From Deltaproteobacteria bacterium RIFCSPHIGHO2_02_FULL_40_28 (GTDB taxonomy: Bacteria > UBA10199 > 2-12-FULL-40-28): 64,000 bases of DNA. A program made the translations under genes and the position numbers. A model generated the notes under the pieces. It worked only from the letters and a program-made list of their open reading frames with translations, had not been told where the DNA came from and searched no databases. Shown piece after piece: positions 45,681-54,934 of the stretch. Numbering within the stretch: position 1 is the first letter of the stretch; every line of letters begins with the position of its first letter. The DNA lies in contig MGRJ01000024.1 of NCBI GenBank assembly GCA_001798135.1, forward strand, positions 1 to 64,000, read 5' to 3'.

Positions 45681-47296
45681 GTCAATCTCACTCGTATGTT
45701 GTGATTGGATCGGGCCCATCAAGTGTTCATGCAGCACTTACCCTTCTTAAAAAAGGAAAACAAGTGTTGATGATTGATGTGGGACAAAAAGAAGAGGATT
45801 TTGGTTACCCGGGAATATCTTTTAACGAACTTAAAATCAAATTAGATGATCCATACCATTATTTTTTAGGAGATAGGTTAAAAGGGATCATAGGTCATGA
45901 TCATCATGATGTTTTTTCTTATCCTCCTTCACGAAATTTTATGGTCAGAGGTAATTCTAGCCCCTATCATTTTGCTTTAGAGAATTTTGATCCTATTTTA
46001 TCTTTAAATCAAGGAGGGCTGGGAGTGGGTTGGGGTGCAAATTGTGCTCGTTTTAATAATGAAGATTTGGTTTCTTTTCCATTTTTAGCAAGTGAGCTAG
46101 ATCCTTATTACGAGGAGATTAATCAAAGGATTAAAATTTCAGCTCCCAATCAGGATGATTTGTCTGACCATTTAGGGAGTCTTGGTGGTTATCCTCCTTT
46201 AAAACTCAATCAACATGAGCAAAGGCTTTTTCATGTTTATCAAACAAAAAAAACAAAAATTTCTTCCAATTTTAAACTAGGCTATTCCCGCATGGCTGTT
46301 GATAATAAAGAAGATTCACCTCATCAATGTAATTATTGTGTACGTTGTCTTTGGGGTTGTCCTGTGGGAGCTATTTATGATCCACAACAAACTTTAAATG
46401 ATTGTTTTAAATACACTCAATTTGAGTATCGTGAAGGATATTTTGTAGACTCACTCATTTCAGAGAATGGCCAAATCAGAGGAGTAAAAGTTCATAATTT
46501 AAAAAATAAACAGGACGAAGAAATTTTAGGGGAAAAATTCTTTTTAGGTTGTGGAGCCATTGGTTCGGGAACCGTTTTTTTAAAGACATTGTCACAAGAT
46601 TCTCGCTTTTCTGCAGAATACAAAGCCAAGGGTCTTGGTACCTTGGGGTTAATGGATAGCAAAGTAGTTAAAGTTCCCTATGTTTTTTGGGAACAGATTG
46701 GTAAAAAGGGAAACGAAAGAGATTTTCAATTTAATAAATTAGCTGTTGGCTATCTTGCAAAAAAATCGTCTTATCCCTCTTATGTTCATGGTGAACTTTT
46801 AACCTTAAGCAGTCTTTTATACCATCCACTCATTGAAAGATTGCCTTTTGGCAGTCTTATTTCTAGCAAAGTTTTTAAATTTCTTCAATCGGCTCTTGGC
46901 GTTGTTACTTATTTTTTTCCAGATAAGTTAAATCCAAAAAACAGGATTTCTTTTTTAAATAACCAAGTCAAATTAACTTATGAAGATGAGGATGTAGAAA
47001 AAAAAGAGATGATAAGTGAAGTTATAAATCAAACGATAAAAACCTTGTTTAAATTAAAGTGCCTAGTGTGGCCAAAACAAATTTTAACTCCTGCCAATGG
47101 ATCTGGAATTCACTATGCAGGAACCATCCCCATGAAAAAAGAAAATCATGTTTTATCTGTTAATTCATATGGGCGTACCTATGCTTACGAAAATTTATAT
47201 GTAGTAGATGGATCTTCTTTTCCATCTCTACCCTCAAAAAGTATTACCTTTAGTCTGATGGCTCATGCTGTGCGGGTTGCAAATCATGCCTGTTAA
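45674..47296 (+). CDS. GMC-family FAD oxidoreductase with a ferredoxin-like cysteine motif
   Basis: The 540-residue protein starts with the FAD-binding GSGPSSVHAALTLL and has the GMC-type GGLGVGWG segment. At the C-terminus are the catalytic-site-like SGIHYAGTIPM and VVDGSSFPSLP. Residues 219-229 carry C-x2-C-x2-C-x3-C followed by Pro (CNYCVRCLWGCP), a pattern like that of 4Fe-4S ferredoxins and known in some GMC members. It could oxidise a sugar alcohol, possibly lipid-linked. No signal peptide is seen. It is followed by a small membrane protein, an SDR, a DPM1-like transferase and a deacetylase. Confidence 0.8.
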   Translation: MLGQSHSYVVIGSGPSSVHAALTLLKKGKQVLMIDVGQKEEDFGYPGISFNELKIKLDDPYHYFLGDRLKGIIGHDHHDVFSYPPSRNFMVRGNSSPYHFALENFDPILSLNQGGLGVGWGANCARFNNEDLVSFPFLASELDPYYEEINQRIKISAPNQDDLSDHLGSLGGYPPLKLNQHEQRLFHVYQTKKTKISSNFKLGYSRMAVDNKEDSPHQCNYCVRCLWGCPVGAIYDPQQTLNDCFKYTQFEYREGYFVDSLISENGQIRGVKVHNLKNKQDEEILGEKFFLGCGAIGSGTVFLKTLSQDSRFSAEYKAKGLGTLGLMDSKVVKVPYVFWEQIGKKGNERDFQFNKLAVGYLAKKSSYPSYVHGELLTLSSLLYHPLIERLPFGSLISSKVFKFLQSALGVVTYFFPDKLNPKNRISFLNNQVKLTYEDEDVEKKEMISEVINQTIKTLFKLKCLVWPKQILTPANGSGIHYAGTIPMKKENHVLSVNSYGRTYAYENLYVVDGSSFPSLPSKSITFSLMAHAVRVANHAC

Positions 47297-47717
47297 AGCA
47301 ATGTCTCAGAGTAGAATCCTCCTGCTCCAAAATTATTTTGGAGTTGGTATCATGGATGAAAAATTTATCTTTTGTCTAGAAGAAATTCTAGAAAAATTAG
47401 AGAGAGCACACTCTACCTCTTGGGAAAAATATCTTGTGAAAGTAGCGTTTCAGTCGAGACTTTTTCTTTTTTTTGTGGATATTTGGAGTCGTCTTTTTAA
47501 AAAGAACCACCCCTTGAGATTTGTTTTAAATAGTTTTCTTGCTCTTTATGAATGTAGTCCTGCCTATGCCAAGAATCAATTGTGTTCTACTCAAAAAAAT
47601 AGTTTTTTATTTGTTCTGATGATGATGTTTGTTTTATATTTTATTAGTTTGCCTGCATCGTTGATTATGGTGGGCTTTATTTATCTATTTTTTTTAATAA
47701 GCCAAATAGTGAAATGA
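47286..47717 (+). CDS. Small membrane protein of unknown function
   Basis: No family is recognised. ATG47286 overlaps the GMC stop, and GTG or later ATGs such as ATG47352 are also possible. The first two thirds are charged and helical (EEILEKLERAHSTSWEKYL). The C-terminal third has a strong double hydrophobic hairpin (about residues 105-140), so it should sit in the inner membrane. It is held between the GMC oxidoreductase and an SDR by overlaps on both sides. A role as membrane anchor or electron-transfer partner of the oxidoreductase is only a guess. Confidence 0.6.
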   Translation: MPVKAMSQSRILLLQNYFGVGIMDEKFIFCLEEILEKLERAHSTSWEKYLVKVAFQSRLFLFFVDIWSRLFKKNHPLRFVLNSFLALYECSPAYAKNQLCSTQKNSFLFVLMMMFVLYFISLPASLIMVGFIYLFFLISQIVK

Positions 47718-48493
47718 TTTCTAATCTTAATTTCTTTTCTGGGAAAAAGGTTCTTATTACAGGAGTAACTCGTGGATTGGGTGAGGCTTTGGTTTTAACC
47801 TTGTGCGAATCGGGTGCCGAAATCATCGGCGTTAGTAAAAATATTCAAGGTCTTCAGGATTTGGAAAAAAAAATTAGGGCAAATTATTCTCAAAGTAAGA
47901 TTAACTTTTATGCCTGTGATCTAGAAAATTCTGATTCTATTCATCAGGTTTTTGATCAAATTATTGCTAGGTCAGGGGTGCCTGACTTAGTTTTTCTTAA
48001 TGCGGGGATTAAATATTCTGAGCCGGGATTTGATTATGTCTTGATGAGAAAGACTTTTGAGATTAATTTTTTTGCCCCAATTTTAATTGCATCGAAACTA
48101 ATCTCTCATTGTAATACTTCAACTTCTCTAAGGATTATTTTTGTCTCTAGTATGGGGGCCTATCATCCTATGGTTGCAACGCATGGATACAATGCTTCTA
48201 AGGCAGCTTTAACCCATATGGTTGAATCTCTTTCTTTTGATGTAAAAAAAATGGGTATTCCCATTTCTCTTCAATTAATTTTTCCGGGATTGATTGCTAC
48301 TGATATGATTAAAAAAAATGTAGGAGGTTTTTCGTGGGATCGTTTTCGTGCCGCATCTTTTATTTTAAGAAAGGTTCAAAAAACAAAACAGCCTATTATT
48401 TTTCCTTATTTTTTAAAAATTATCCTTAGGGTCATTAATTGTTTACCTTACCGTTTGAGATATAGGATTTTTTGTAAATTAAAGGCTTCATGA
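47714..48493 (+). CDS. SDR oxidoreductase
   Basis: This 259-residue classical SDR has TGVTRGLGEAL as cofactor site, LNAGIKY in place of NNAG, the catalytic Ser in FVSSMGAY and YNASKAAL as YxxxK. The C-terminal part is more hydrophobic and basic than usual, which could bring it to the membrane. The FAD-oxidoreductase plus SDR pairing recalls DprE1/DprE2, where a lipid-linked sugar is oxidised and then reduced. That parallel is inferred from position only. Confidence 0.8.
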   Translation: MISNLNFFSGKKVLITGVTRGLGEALVLTLCESGAEIIGVSKNIQGLQDLEKKIRANYSQSKINFYACDLENSDSIHQVFDQIIARSGVPDLVFLNAGIKYSEPGFDYVLMRKTFEINFFAPILIASKLISHCNTSTSLRIIFVSSMGAYHPMVATHGYNASKAALTHMVESLSFDVKKMGIPISLQLIFPGLIATDMIKKNVGGFSWDRFRAASFILRKVQKTKQPIIFPYFLKIILRVINCLPYRLRYRIFCKLKAS

Positions 48494-48503
48494 ACATCAT
48501 TTT

Positions 48504-49259
48504 ATGATAATGAACGAACAAATTTATCTTTCTGTTATTGTTCCTGTTTATAATTCTCAAGCTTTTATCCGTGACTCTATTCATAAAATTGATGATTGTT
48601 TGACTGAAAAGGGCATTTGCTACGAGATTATTGCTGTTAATGATGGGAGTAAAGATAACTCATATGCTTTATTAAAAGAGATGGAAGGCCAATTAATTAA
48701 TCTTGTTGCTTTAGATAAAGGAAAAAATGGAGGAAAAGGCTCGGCCATACGATTTGGAATGGAACATGTGAGGGGTCAATATGTTATTTTTATTGATGCT
48801 GATTTGGCTTATCCAGCCAATCAAATTCTTGTCATTCTAAAGGCTTTGGAGTCGGGTGCTGATGTGGCTATTGCTTGCCGGGTGTTAAAAGAATCACGAT
48901 ATGAAATTAGTCCTTCTTTTTTTCGTTATCTCTATACTCGTCATATTATGGGACGCTTTTTTAATTTAATTGTGAGGTGGCTAGTATTACCTGGTATTTT
49001 GGATACACAAGCGGGTTTAAAAGGGTTTAAAAAAGCAATCTCGGGGGAGATTTGTAAGAAACAAACTTTAAATAGATTTAGTTTTGATGTCGAATTACTT
49101 TTTATTGCTCGGCTCAAAGGATTTGTTATTCAACAAGTACCTATATTTTTTAAATATGATCATGAAGCAACAACAGTACGCTTTTTTGGAGACACCCTGC
49201 GCATGCTTCGTGATATTTGTTTAGTCAAATTGAATGGAATGATAGGCAAGTACAGATGA
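48504..49259 (+). CDS. DPM1-like family 2 glycosyltransferase (polyprenyl-phosphate sugar synthase type)
   Basis: The 251-residue GT-A enzyme has IVPVYNSQAFI, VNDGSKDNS, GGKGSAIRFGM and the DxD motif in FIDADLAYP, then LDTQAGLKGFK. This is the DPM1/ALG5/FlmF-type layout. Such enzymes transfer a sugar from a nucleotide donor to a polyprenyl phosphate. No C-terminal membrane helices are present. ATG48504 and ATG48510 both are possible. It overlaps the following ChbG/NaxD-like deacetylase as ATGA, the pairing known for FlmF2 and NaxD in Francisella. Confidence 0.82.
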   Translation: MIMNEQIYLSVIVPVYNSQAFIRDSIHKIDDCLTEKGICYEIIAVNDGSKDNSYALLKEMEGQLINLVALDKGKNGGKGSAIRFGMEHVRGQYVIFIDADLAYPANQILVILKALESGADVAIACRVLKESRYEISPSFFRYLYTRHIMGRFFNLIVRWLVLPGILDTQAGLKGFKKAISGEICKKQTLNRFSFDVELLFIARLKGFVIQQVPIFFKYDHEATTVRFFGDTLRMLRDICLVKLNGMIGKYR

Positions 49260-50104
49260 AAAAATTGATTATCAACGCTGATGATTTTGGTATTTCAGAG
49301 GGAATTAGTAAGGGTATTATTGATGCGGCCAATTTTGGCACTGTTTTAAGCACGTCGTTGATGAGCAACATGCCCTATGCGGAGCAAGCCATTGCTCTAG
49401 CAGAAGATTGTTCCCAATTAGGTATTGGCATTCATTTAAATATTACCTGTGGTTTCCCCTTAAGTAAGAGAGATTTAGTTAAGTCTCTTGTTGGCCAAAA
49501 TGGGCAGTTTAAAGAGATGAAAAGTTTTTTAAGAGATTATGCCCTTGGGCTTATTTCTCTAGTGGAAATTAAAAGGGAATATTCTTTACAGATTAAAAAA
49601 ACATTGGATTGGGGGATAGAAGTTACTCATCTTGATTCTCATCATCATATTCATTTTTTGCCTGGTATTAACCGTATTGTTTGTGAATTAGCAAAAGAAT
49701 ATCATGTTTCCTGGATTCGTGGTTCTCAACATGGCGTGCAATCTTACTTTAAGCCCACTTTAATTTTTAATTTTCCAGAATTTTTAAAACTGTTTGTTCT
49801 TAAGCGTTTTGATCAGAAAAATAGAACGCAGTATGCTAATCAATTTTGTCATGTAGATCAGCTTTCTGGTCTTTTAGCCTCTAAAAAGGGAAAGTTTTTT
49901 GAGTATTTTGATAACTCTTTGAAACGTCTCAATGGAGAGATTGTAGAATTTGTTTCCCATCCTGGATATGTAGATCAAGAACTTATGAGTCAAGATCCAT
50001 GGACAGAAATGAGAGAAGAAGAGCTTAAAGTTTTAACCAGCAAACAAGCCACAGATACCGCCAAAAAATATGGTTTTGAATTCAGTAATTTCAGAAGCTT
50101 CTAA
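49256..50104 (+). CDS. ChbG/YdjC-family carbohydrate deacetylase, NaxD-like
   Basis: The 282-residue protein starts with the metal-binding NADDFGISEGISKGI and has GIHLNITCG and THLDSHHHIHFLPGI, both family motifs with the zinc ligands. Family members deacetylate chitooligosaccharides (ChbG), or, for NaxD, undecaprenyl-phosphate GalNAc before transfer by a GT-C enzyme. The overlap with a DPM1-like glycosyltransferase favours the NaxD-like role here. The 3' end overlaps the sulfotransferase gene by 35 nt. Confidence 0.85.
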   Translation: MKKLIINADDFGISEGISKGIIDAANFGTVLSTSLMSNMPYAEQAIALAEDCSQLGIGIHLNITCGFPLSKRDLVKSLVGQNGQFKEMKSFLRDYALGLISLVEIKREYSLQIKKTLDWGIEVTHLDSHHHIHFLPGINRIVCELAKEYHVSWIRGSQHGVQSYFKPTLIFNFPEFLKLFVLKRFDQKNRTQYANQFCHVDQLSGLLASKKGKFFEYFDNSLKRLNGEIVEFVSHPGYVDQELMSQDPWTEMREEELKVLTSKQATDTAKKYGFEFSNFRSF

Positions 50105-51011
50105 AATAATTTTTATTACCGGTTCTCATCGTTCTGGAACAAGCTGGGTTGGAAAAATGTTGGCTACGGGAGGAAATTTTTTGCTGAGAGATGAAGAGAT
50201 CTTTAATTGTGTTTCTGAGATTGGGAAAAGCCCCATTCAAAAAATGTACTTACATATCTCTCAGGAAAACGAAAAAAAATATTCAAACTATATTAATAAT
50301 GCTCTTAATTATGATTATCCTTTTTTAGGTTCTCTCACACAGATGAAAAAGCCAAAAGATTTTTTTAGAATAGCTAAAAGAAAAATGCGCAGCATTGGGA
50401 GAATGTTAAGAAAAAACGATGGTCAAATTTTGATTGAGCCTATTGGTTTTTTTTCTGCCGAATGGTTTTCAAAAAAATATCATACTCCTGTTGTGTTGGT
50501 TGTAAGACATCCTGCTTCTTTTGTAAGTAGCTTGAAAAAACTAAATTGGGGGTTTGATTTTAATTGTTTATTAACTCAAAAAGAATTGATGGAATATTAT
50601 CTTAAACCTTATGAATCTGACTTTTCAAACCCACCTCGTAAGCCAGATGTAATTGGTATCGGCATTTTATTATGGAAAGCAATTTATGGAACGGCTTTAA
50701 AGTTAAAAAATCAAAATCCTGATTGGATTTTTGTAAAATTAGAAGATTTATCAGTAGATCCTATTCCTCAGTTTCAAAGATTATTTTCAAAATTAAATCT
50801 GCCTTTTAATTCTCATTCTAAACAAACAATTCTAGAATATTCCTCTCCTACTAATCCTGTGGAATTTGAAAAGGGGAGGGACCATTCTAAAAGAAATAGT
50901 CGTGAGACCATTGGTATTTGGAAAAACAGATTAACACCGGATGAAATTAATAGAATTAAAAAAGAAACCAATGAAATTTCTTCCCATTATTATCATGAAC
51001 AAGACTGGTAA
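50070..51011 (+). CDS. PAPS-dependent sulfotransferase
   Basis: The 313-residue protein has the PAPS 5'-phosphosulfate loop GSHRSGTSWVGKML near residue 17 and a 3'-phosphate site resembling VVRHPASFVSSL. Later are KLEDLSVDP and a C-terminal region with RETIGIWKNRLT. This is the carbohydrate or lipid sulfotransferase pattern, implying that part of the glycan or lipid is sulfated. It overlaps the upstream deacetylase gene by 35 nt and the next gene by 17 nt. PAPS-forming genes are not in the window. ATG50070 is the likely start. Confidence 0.83.
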   Translation: MVLNSVISEASKIIFITGSHRSGTSWVGKMLATGGNFLLRDEEIFNCVSEIGKSPIQKMYLHISQENEKKYSNYINNALNYDYPFLGSLTQMKKPKDFFRIAKRKMRSIGRMLRKNDGQILIEPIGFFSAEWFSKKYHTPVVLVVRHPASFVSSLKKLNWGFDFNCLLTQKELMEYYLKPYESDFSNPPRKPDVIGIGILLWKAIYGTALKLKNQNPDWIFVKLEDLSVDPIPQFQRLFSKLNLPFNSHSKQTILEYSSPTNPVEFEKGRDHSKRNSRETIGIWKNRLTPDEINRIKKETNEISSHYYHEQDW

Positions 51012-52683
51012 TCCCATTATTTTGACTCAAGCTGATTTAGAATTACTGCCAAAACTTTCAGAAATGGTTTTTGCTGAGGATGCATGGGCTCTGTTTTCAA
51101 AAATAATTTCAAAAAATGATAATTTTTTAACTGATCTATTGAAAGCCAATGCCTCTAATATTACCCTTTATTATTTTCAGAAAGCCATGAAGTATCAAAA
51201 TGTGGCTCAAGATTTTTTAGATCAAACTTGTCCCACGCATTTAACTATTGATGATCTTAATAATCCTTACGCCAAAGCCATTTATTCAGAAGCACTAGAC
51301 AGAAAAATTAAAGTAAAAGCCTTAAAAAAACAAAAGAGATGGAAATCAAGATTGTTTAATTTGGCCTGGTTTATTAATGAAATGGTTTTATGGTTTTTAG
51401 ATAGTTTAAGGCAGGAAGCAAAAGTTTCAAATTTTGATGTTCTTTTTTGTTGCAATGTTGCTCGTCAATTTGACGTGGTGATTCCTTTTGCTTTTTATCT
51501 TGATAAAAAAATGGGTAAAAAAATATGTATCTTATCAAAAAAGTCTTTTGCTAAAAATCTTTCTAATACAATGACACAAAAAACATGGAAAGGATTGAGA
51601 AGGGGACGATATTATTTCCTTTTGCTCTATCATTATTTTTCTACTCTTTGGACATTTCGAGTAAGTTTATTAGAATGGGAAAACCAAATAGGTAATTATT
51701 TGACTAGTGCACTTGATGATTGGAGAAGAAAAAATCTTAAAAAAGCAATTCGAATTTATCTTATTTCTAAAAGAATTTTATCTCAAAATACCTACCGCTC
51801 TATTGTAGTAACCGACCCATCTGATTTTGAAGCTAGAAGCCTTTGTTATTTTGCTAAAAAAGAAGGAGTGCCTACTTTATGCATCCAGTATGGCCTTGCC
51901 TCTACTACTGATACGGAATGGAAATATTTTATCCAAGACTATGTAGGTGTTATTGATCAAGCTAATGCAGAAATTTTGGCTCAAATTGGTGTTGAAAAAC
52001 AACAAATTGTAGTCACAGGAAATCCACGGTTTGATTCATTTATTTCAATCCCAGATCAGGCCAGGGCTTTCAGAGAAAAAAATGGTTTGAGCTTTGGGGA
52101 TAAGCTGGTTGCTTTTATGTCTGTTCCCTATCTGAAGGAGGGCATAGGTCAAATAGAAGCAAACATGAACCAAGAAAATTATATGCAAATATTAAAGAGC
52201 ATTTATGAAATTCCAAATAAAATTTCTAGTGTTTCTCTAGTTGTCAAACCACATCCAGAAGAATTGCTCAATTTGCATAGGGAGTGTTTAAAAAGCTCTC
52301 ATTCTCAAAAAGTTAAATTAATTCAAAATACTACTTCATTTGATGTGATTAATGCGGCCGATTTTATTATTACTACTTATTCAACAACTGGATTAGAAGC
52401 CATTTACCTTAACAAACCACTTTTGATGATTAATTATACCAAAGATCCTGATTTGGCTCATTTTGCAAAAATTGGAGTTGCTATCCCTATACGTAATCCA
52501 AAAGAACTTATTTTAGTTCTAGAAAAACTGCTTTCGAAAAGTACAGAGAATGATGAACTAGAAAAGAAACGAAAAATTTATCTTGAGCAATATCAAGGCA
52601 CTGAAGGATTTAAAAGTTCTAGGGCCTGTGCAAATCTTTTAAATAAAATGATTTCAAATCATAAGGAGAATTATGCAAACTAA
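50995..52683 (+). CDS. GT-B-fold surface-polysaccharide glycosyltransferase-like protein
   Basis: The 562-residue protein has an N-terminal half with no clear family and a C-terminal GT-B-like half. The latter shows CIQYGLASTTDTEWKYF, VVTGNPRFDSF, VVKPHPEELL and ITTYSTTGLEAIYLNKPLLMINY, a pattern shared by polysialyl-type transferases and CDP-glycerol glycerophosphotransferase-like proteins. It probably transfers a sugar or nonulosonic acid onto the glycan. ATG50995 is chosen over the frame's earlier ATG50941; both overlap the sulfotransferase gene. The acceptor is unknown. Confidence 0.68.
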   Translation: MNKTGNPIILTQADLELLPKLSEMVFAEDAWALFSKIISKNDNFLTDLLKANASNITLYYFQKAMKYQNVAQDFLDQTCPTHLTIDDLNNPYAKAIYSEALDRKIKVKALKKQKRWKSRLFNLAWFINEMVLWFLDSLRQEAKVSNFDVLFCCNVARQFDVVIPFAFYLDKKMGKKICILSKKSFAKNLSNTMTQKTWKGLRRGRYYFLLLYHYFSTLWTFRVSLLEWENQIGNYLTSALDDWRRKNLKKAIRIYLISKRILSQNTYRSIVVTDPSDFEARSLCYFAKKEGVPTLCIQYGLASTTDTEWKYFIQDYVGVIDQANAEILAQIGVEKQQIVVTGNPRFDSFISIPDQARAFREKNGLSFGDKLVAFMSVPYLKEGIGQIEANMNQENYMQILKSIYEIPNKISSVSLVVKPHPEELLNLHRECLKSSHSQKVKLIQNTTSFDVINAADFIITTYSTTGLEAIYLNKPLLMINYTKDPDLAHFAKIGVAIPIRNPKELILVLEKLLSKSTENDELEKKRKIYLEQYQGTEGFKSSRACANLLNKMISNHKENYAN

Positions 52684-53932
52684 TGCGATTACCTCATGTA
52701 GAATATGCCATTCAACAAAATTGATACCTGTGATTGATTTGGGTGATCAAGTTTTAGCTTCTGTCACTGTTACACCCACTAATAAAGAGTACACAGAACA
52801 GTTAAAACCATTTCCACTACAAGTTGTGCGGTGTGTTGCAGATGGAAAAAATGATTCTTGTGGTTTAGTGCAATTGCTTCATACCTATCCATCAGAATCT
52901 ATTTATCGAGAATATTGGTATCGGTCGGGTATTAATCAAACCATGCGCGATGCTTTGGCTAACATTGTGCAATCTGCATCCAAAAATGTGAAATTAGATG
53001 CTCATGATGTTGTTGTTGATATTGGATGTAATGATGGAACTTTAATTTCTAACTATCCTCAAAATCTTTTGAGAATTGGTATTGATCCTGTGAAAAATAT
53101 CACAGGGGATCACGAAGATTTTATGAGAATTACTGATTTTTTTACAGCAGACAGAGTGCTCAATGCTACCAATGGGAAAAAAGTTAAGGTCATTACAAGT
53201 ATTGCCATGTTTTATGATTTAGAAGATCCCAATGCCTTTGTTTCTGATATTGCAAAAATTTTGGATAAAGAAGGTGTTTGGATTGTGCAAATGGCAGATT
53301 TGCCTGAAATGCTTAAAGGCAATATGTTTGATCAAATTATCCATGAACACTTAGAATATTATCATTATCGACCTTTTGAATACTTAGTTAAAAAACATGG
53401 ATTAAAAGTGGTTGATGTTGAAAAAAATAAGGTTAATGGAAGTTCTTATCGATTTTATATTCGTCAAGCCTACGGGCCAAATCCTAGTGGAGCCGCTTGT
53501 GATCGCATTACTTCACTGATGAATGAAGAAAAACAAATGAAACTTGAAGATGAGGAGGTGTATCGGAGGTTTAAAACAAATTGTGAACAAATCAAAAAAA
53601 AGTTACCAGAATTTATCCGCAAAGAAAATGCAAAGGGGAAAAAAACATTTGGATATGGGGCTTCTACCAAGGGAAATGTTATTCTTCAGTACTGTGGTTT
53701 AAGTGCCAAGGATATTCTTTTTGTAGCAGATAGAAATCCTCTTAAATTTGGCTGTTGGGCTGTTGCTAGCATGATACCTATTATTTCAGAAGAAGAGGCA
53801 AGAAAGTTAAAGCCAGATTATATGTTGGTGCTTCCCTATTATTTTTTAGATGAAATGTTGAAACGGGAAAAAGAATATTTAAATGCTGGTGGAAAATTTA
53901 TTATTCCTCTTCCTGAGCTTAAAATCATTTAG
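52673..53932 (+). CDS. NDP-sugar C-methyltransferase
   Basis: The 419-residue protein has the three-part layout of TylC3-type sugar C-methyltransferases. An N-terminal zinc-binding domain has Cys9, Cys12, Cys54 and Cys63. A SAM-binding core follows (VVDIGCNDGTLISNY), with MADLPEMLKGNMFDQIIHEHLEYY. The C-terminal domain carries GYGASTKGNVILQY. It methylates a carbon of a keto sugar, producing branched deoxysugars. It begins inside the previous gene's end, with an AAGGAGA site just upstream. The extra methyl would suit a 3-C-methyl hexose. Confidence 0.88.
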   Translation: MQTNAITSCRICHSTKLIPVIDLGDQVLASVTVTPTNKEYTEQLKPFPLQVVRCVADGKNDSCGLVQLLHTYPSESIYREYWYRSGINQTMRDALANIVQSASKNVKLDAHDVVVDIGCNDGTLISNYPQNLLRIGIDPVKNITGDHEDFMRITDFFTADRVLNATNGKKVKVITSIAMFYDLEDPNAFVSDIAKILDKEGVWIVQMADLPEMLKGNMFDQIIHEHLEYYHYRPFEYLVKKHGLKVVDVEKNKVNGSSYRFYIRQAYGPNPSGAACDRITSLMNEEKQMKLEDEEVYRRFKTNCEQIKKKLPEFIRKENAKGKKTFGYGASTKGNVILQYCGLSAKDILFVADRNPLKFGCWAVASMIPIISEEEARKLKPDYMLVLPYYFLDEMLKREKEYLNAGGKFIIPLPELKII

Positions 53933-53941
53933 TATTTTAAC

Positions 53942-54934
53942 ATGAAAAAAAAGGCGTTAATTACCGGGATTTTTGGACAAGATGGAAGTTACTGCGCAGA
54001 ACTACTTTGGGAAAAGGGTTATGAGGTGTGTGGAATCGCTCGTTTTCATTTATCTTCTCAATCTCAAAAAATACATGATGATTTAAAGAAAAAAGGGGTT
54101 AATTTTAAAATTTATGAATGCGATTTATACAATGAAGATTCAGTTTCTAAACTTCTAAACGATATTAAACCCCATGAACTTTATCATTTTGCTACAACTC
54201 ATTTTTCATCAGAATTACCACTTGCCGAAAGAACTAAAATTTCTTCCCAACTTTTTATTGAAAATGTTTTGTCTGGGATTTCGCTTATTGCTGCCATTGC
54301 AAGGGTTACACCCGAAACACGGTTAGTTTTGGCAGGTTCTTGTTTGATGTATGATCAGTCTAAGGATTACCCACAAACGGAAAAAACGCCATTATCTAGT
54401 TCTGGTTTTTATGGTTTGTCTAAAATCAATGTTTTAGAGTTTGCTAAACTTTATCGGAAGCAAAATGGGCTTCATATTAGCAATGCTATTCTTTATAATC
54501 ACGAATCAGTAAGACGGCCACCTCATTTTTTATCAAAAAAAATTGTACAGCATGTAGCCCAAATGAAAAAAGGCAGTAACAAGTCCATCAAAATTGGAAG
54601 TTTGCATGTTAAAAAAGATTGGGGATATGCTAAGGATTATGTGTATGGCATGTGGCTCATGGCCCAGAGAGAAAAACCAGATGATTATATTTTAGCTACC
54701 GGTATTTCTCATACTATTTCAGATCTGATAGAGGCAGCTTTTAAGGCCATCGATAGAGTTGACTGGAAGCAATTTATCGAGGTAGAGCCAGGGATTGCTA
54801 GCTCCCAGAATCAAGTTGAACTTTTAGGTGATGCCACCAAGGCTAGAGTTCAACTCGGTTGGCAGCCCAAGCTTAGTTTTGATGAAATGGTAGCTCATAT
54901 GGTCAATTGTGAATTAAAGGAGAATTTAGACTAA
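53942..54934 (+). CDS. GDP-mannose 4,6-dehydratase-like SDR
   Basis: The 330-residue extended SDR has the N-terminal ALITGIFGQDGSYCAELL, close to Gmd (TGITGQDGSYLAE). YGLSK supplies YxxxK, and the C-terminal RVQLGWQPKLSFDEMVAHMV is also Gmd-like. The catalytic TSExxG of true 4,6-dehydratases is replaced by GSCLMYD, lacking the acidic residue. It may therefore be an epimerase or reductase rather than a dehydratase. It starts 9 nt after the C-methyltransferase gene and overlaps the next by one base. Confidence 0.78.
   Translation: MKKKALITGIFGQDGSYCAELLWEKGYEVCGIARFHLSSQSQKIHDDLKKKGVNFKIYECDLYNEDSVSKLLNDIKPHELYHFATTHFSSELPLAERTKISSQLFIENVLSGISLIAAIARVTPETRLVLAGSCLMYDQSKDYPQTEKTPLSSSGFYGLSKINVLEFAKLYRKQNGLHISNAILYNHESVRRPPHFLSKKIVQHVAQMKKGSNKSIKIGSLHVKKDWGYAKDYVYGMWLMAQREKPDDYILATGISHTISDLIEAAFKAIDRVDWKQFIEVEPGIASSQNQVELLGDATKARVQLGWQPKLSFDEMVAHMVNCELKENLD

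Noticed and set aside
53942-54934. Functional GDP-mannose 4,6-dehydratase
   Set aside because: The catalytic TSE-type motif reads GSCLMYD without the acidic residue, so only a Gmd-like SDR is called.
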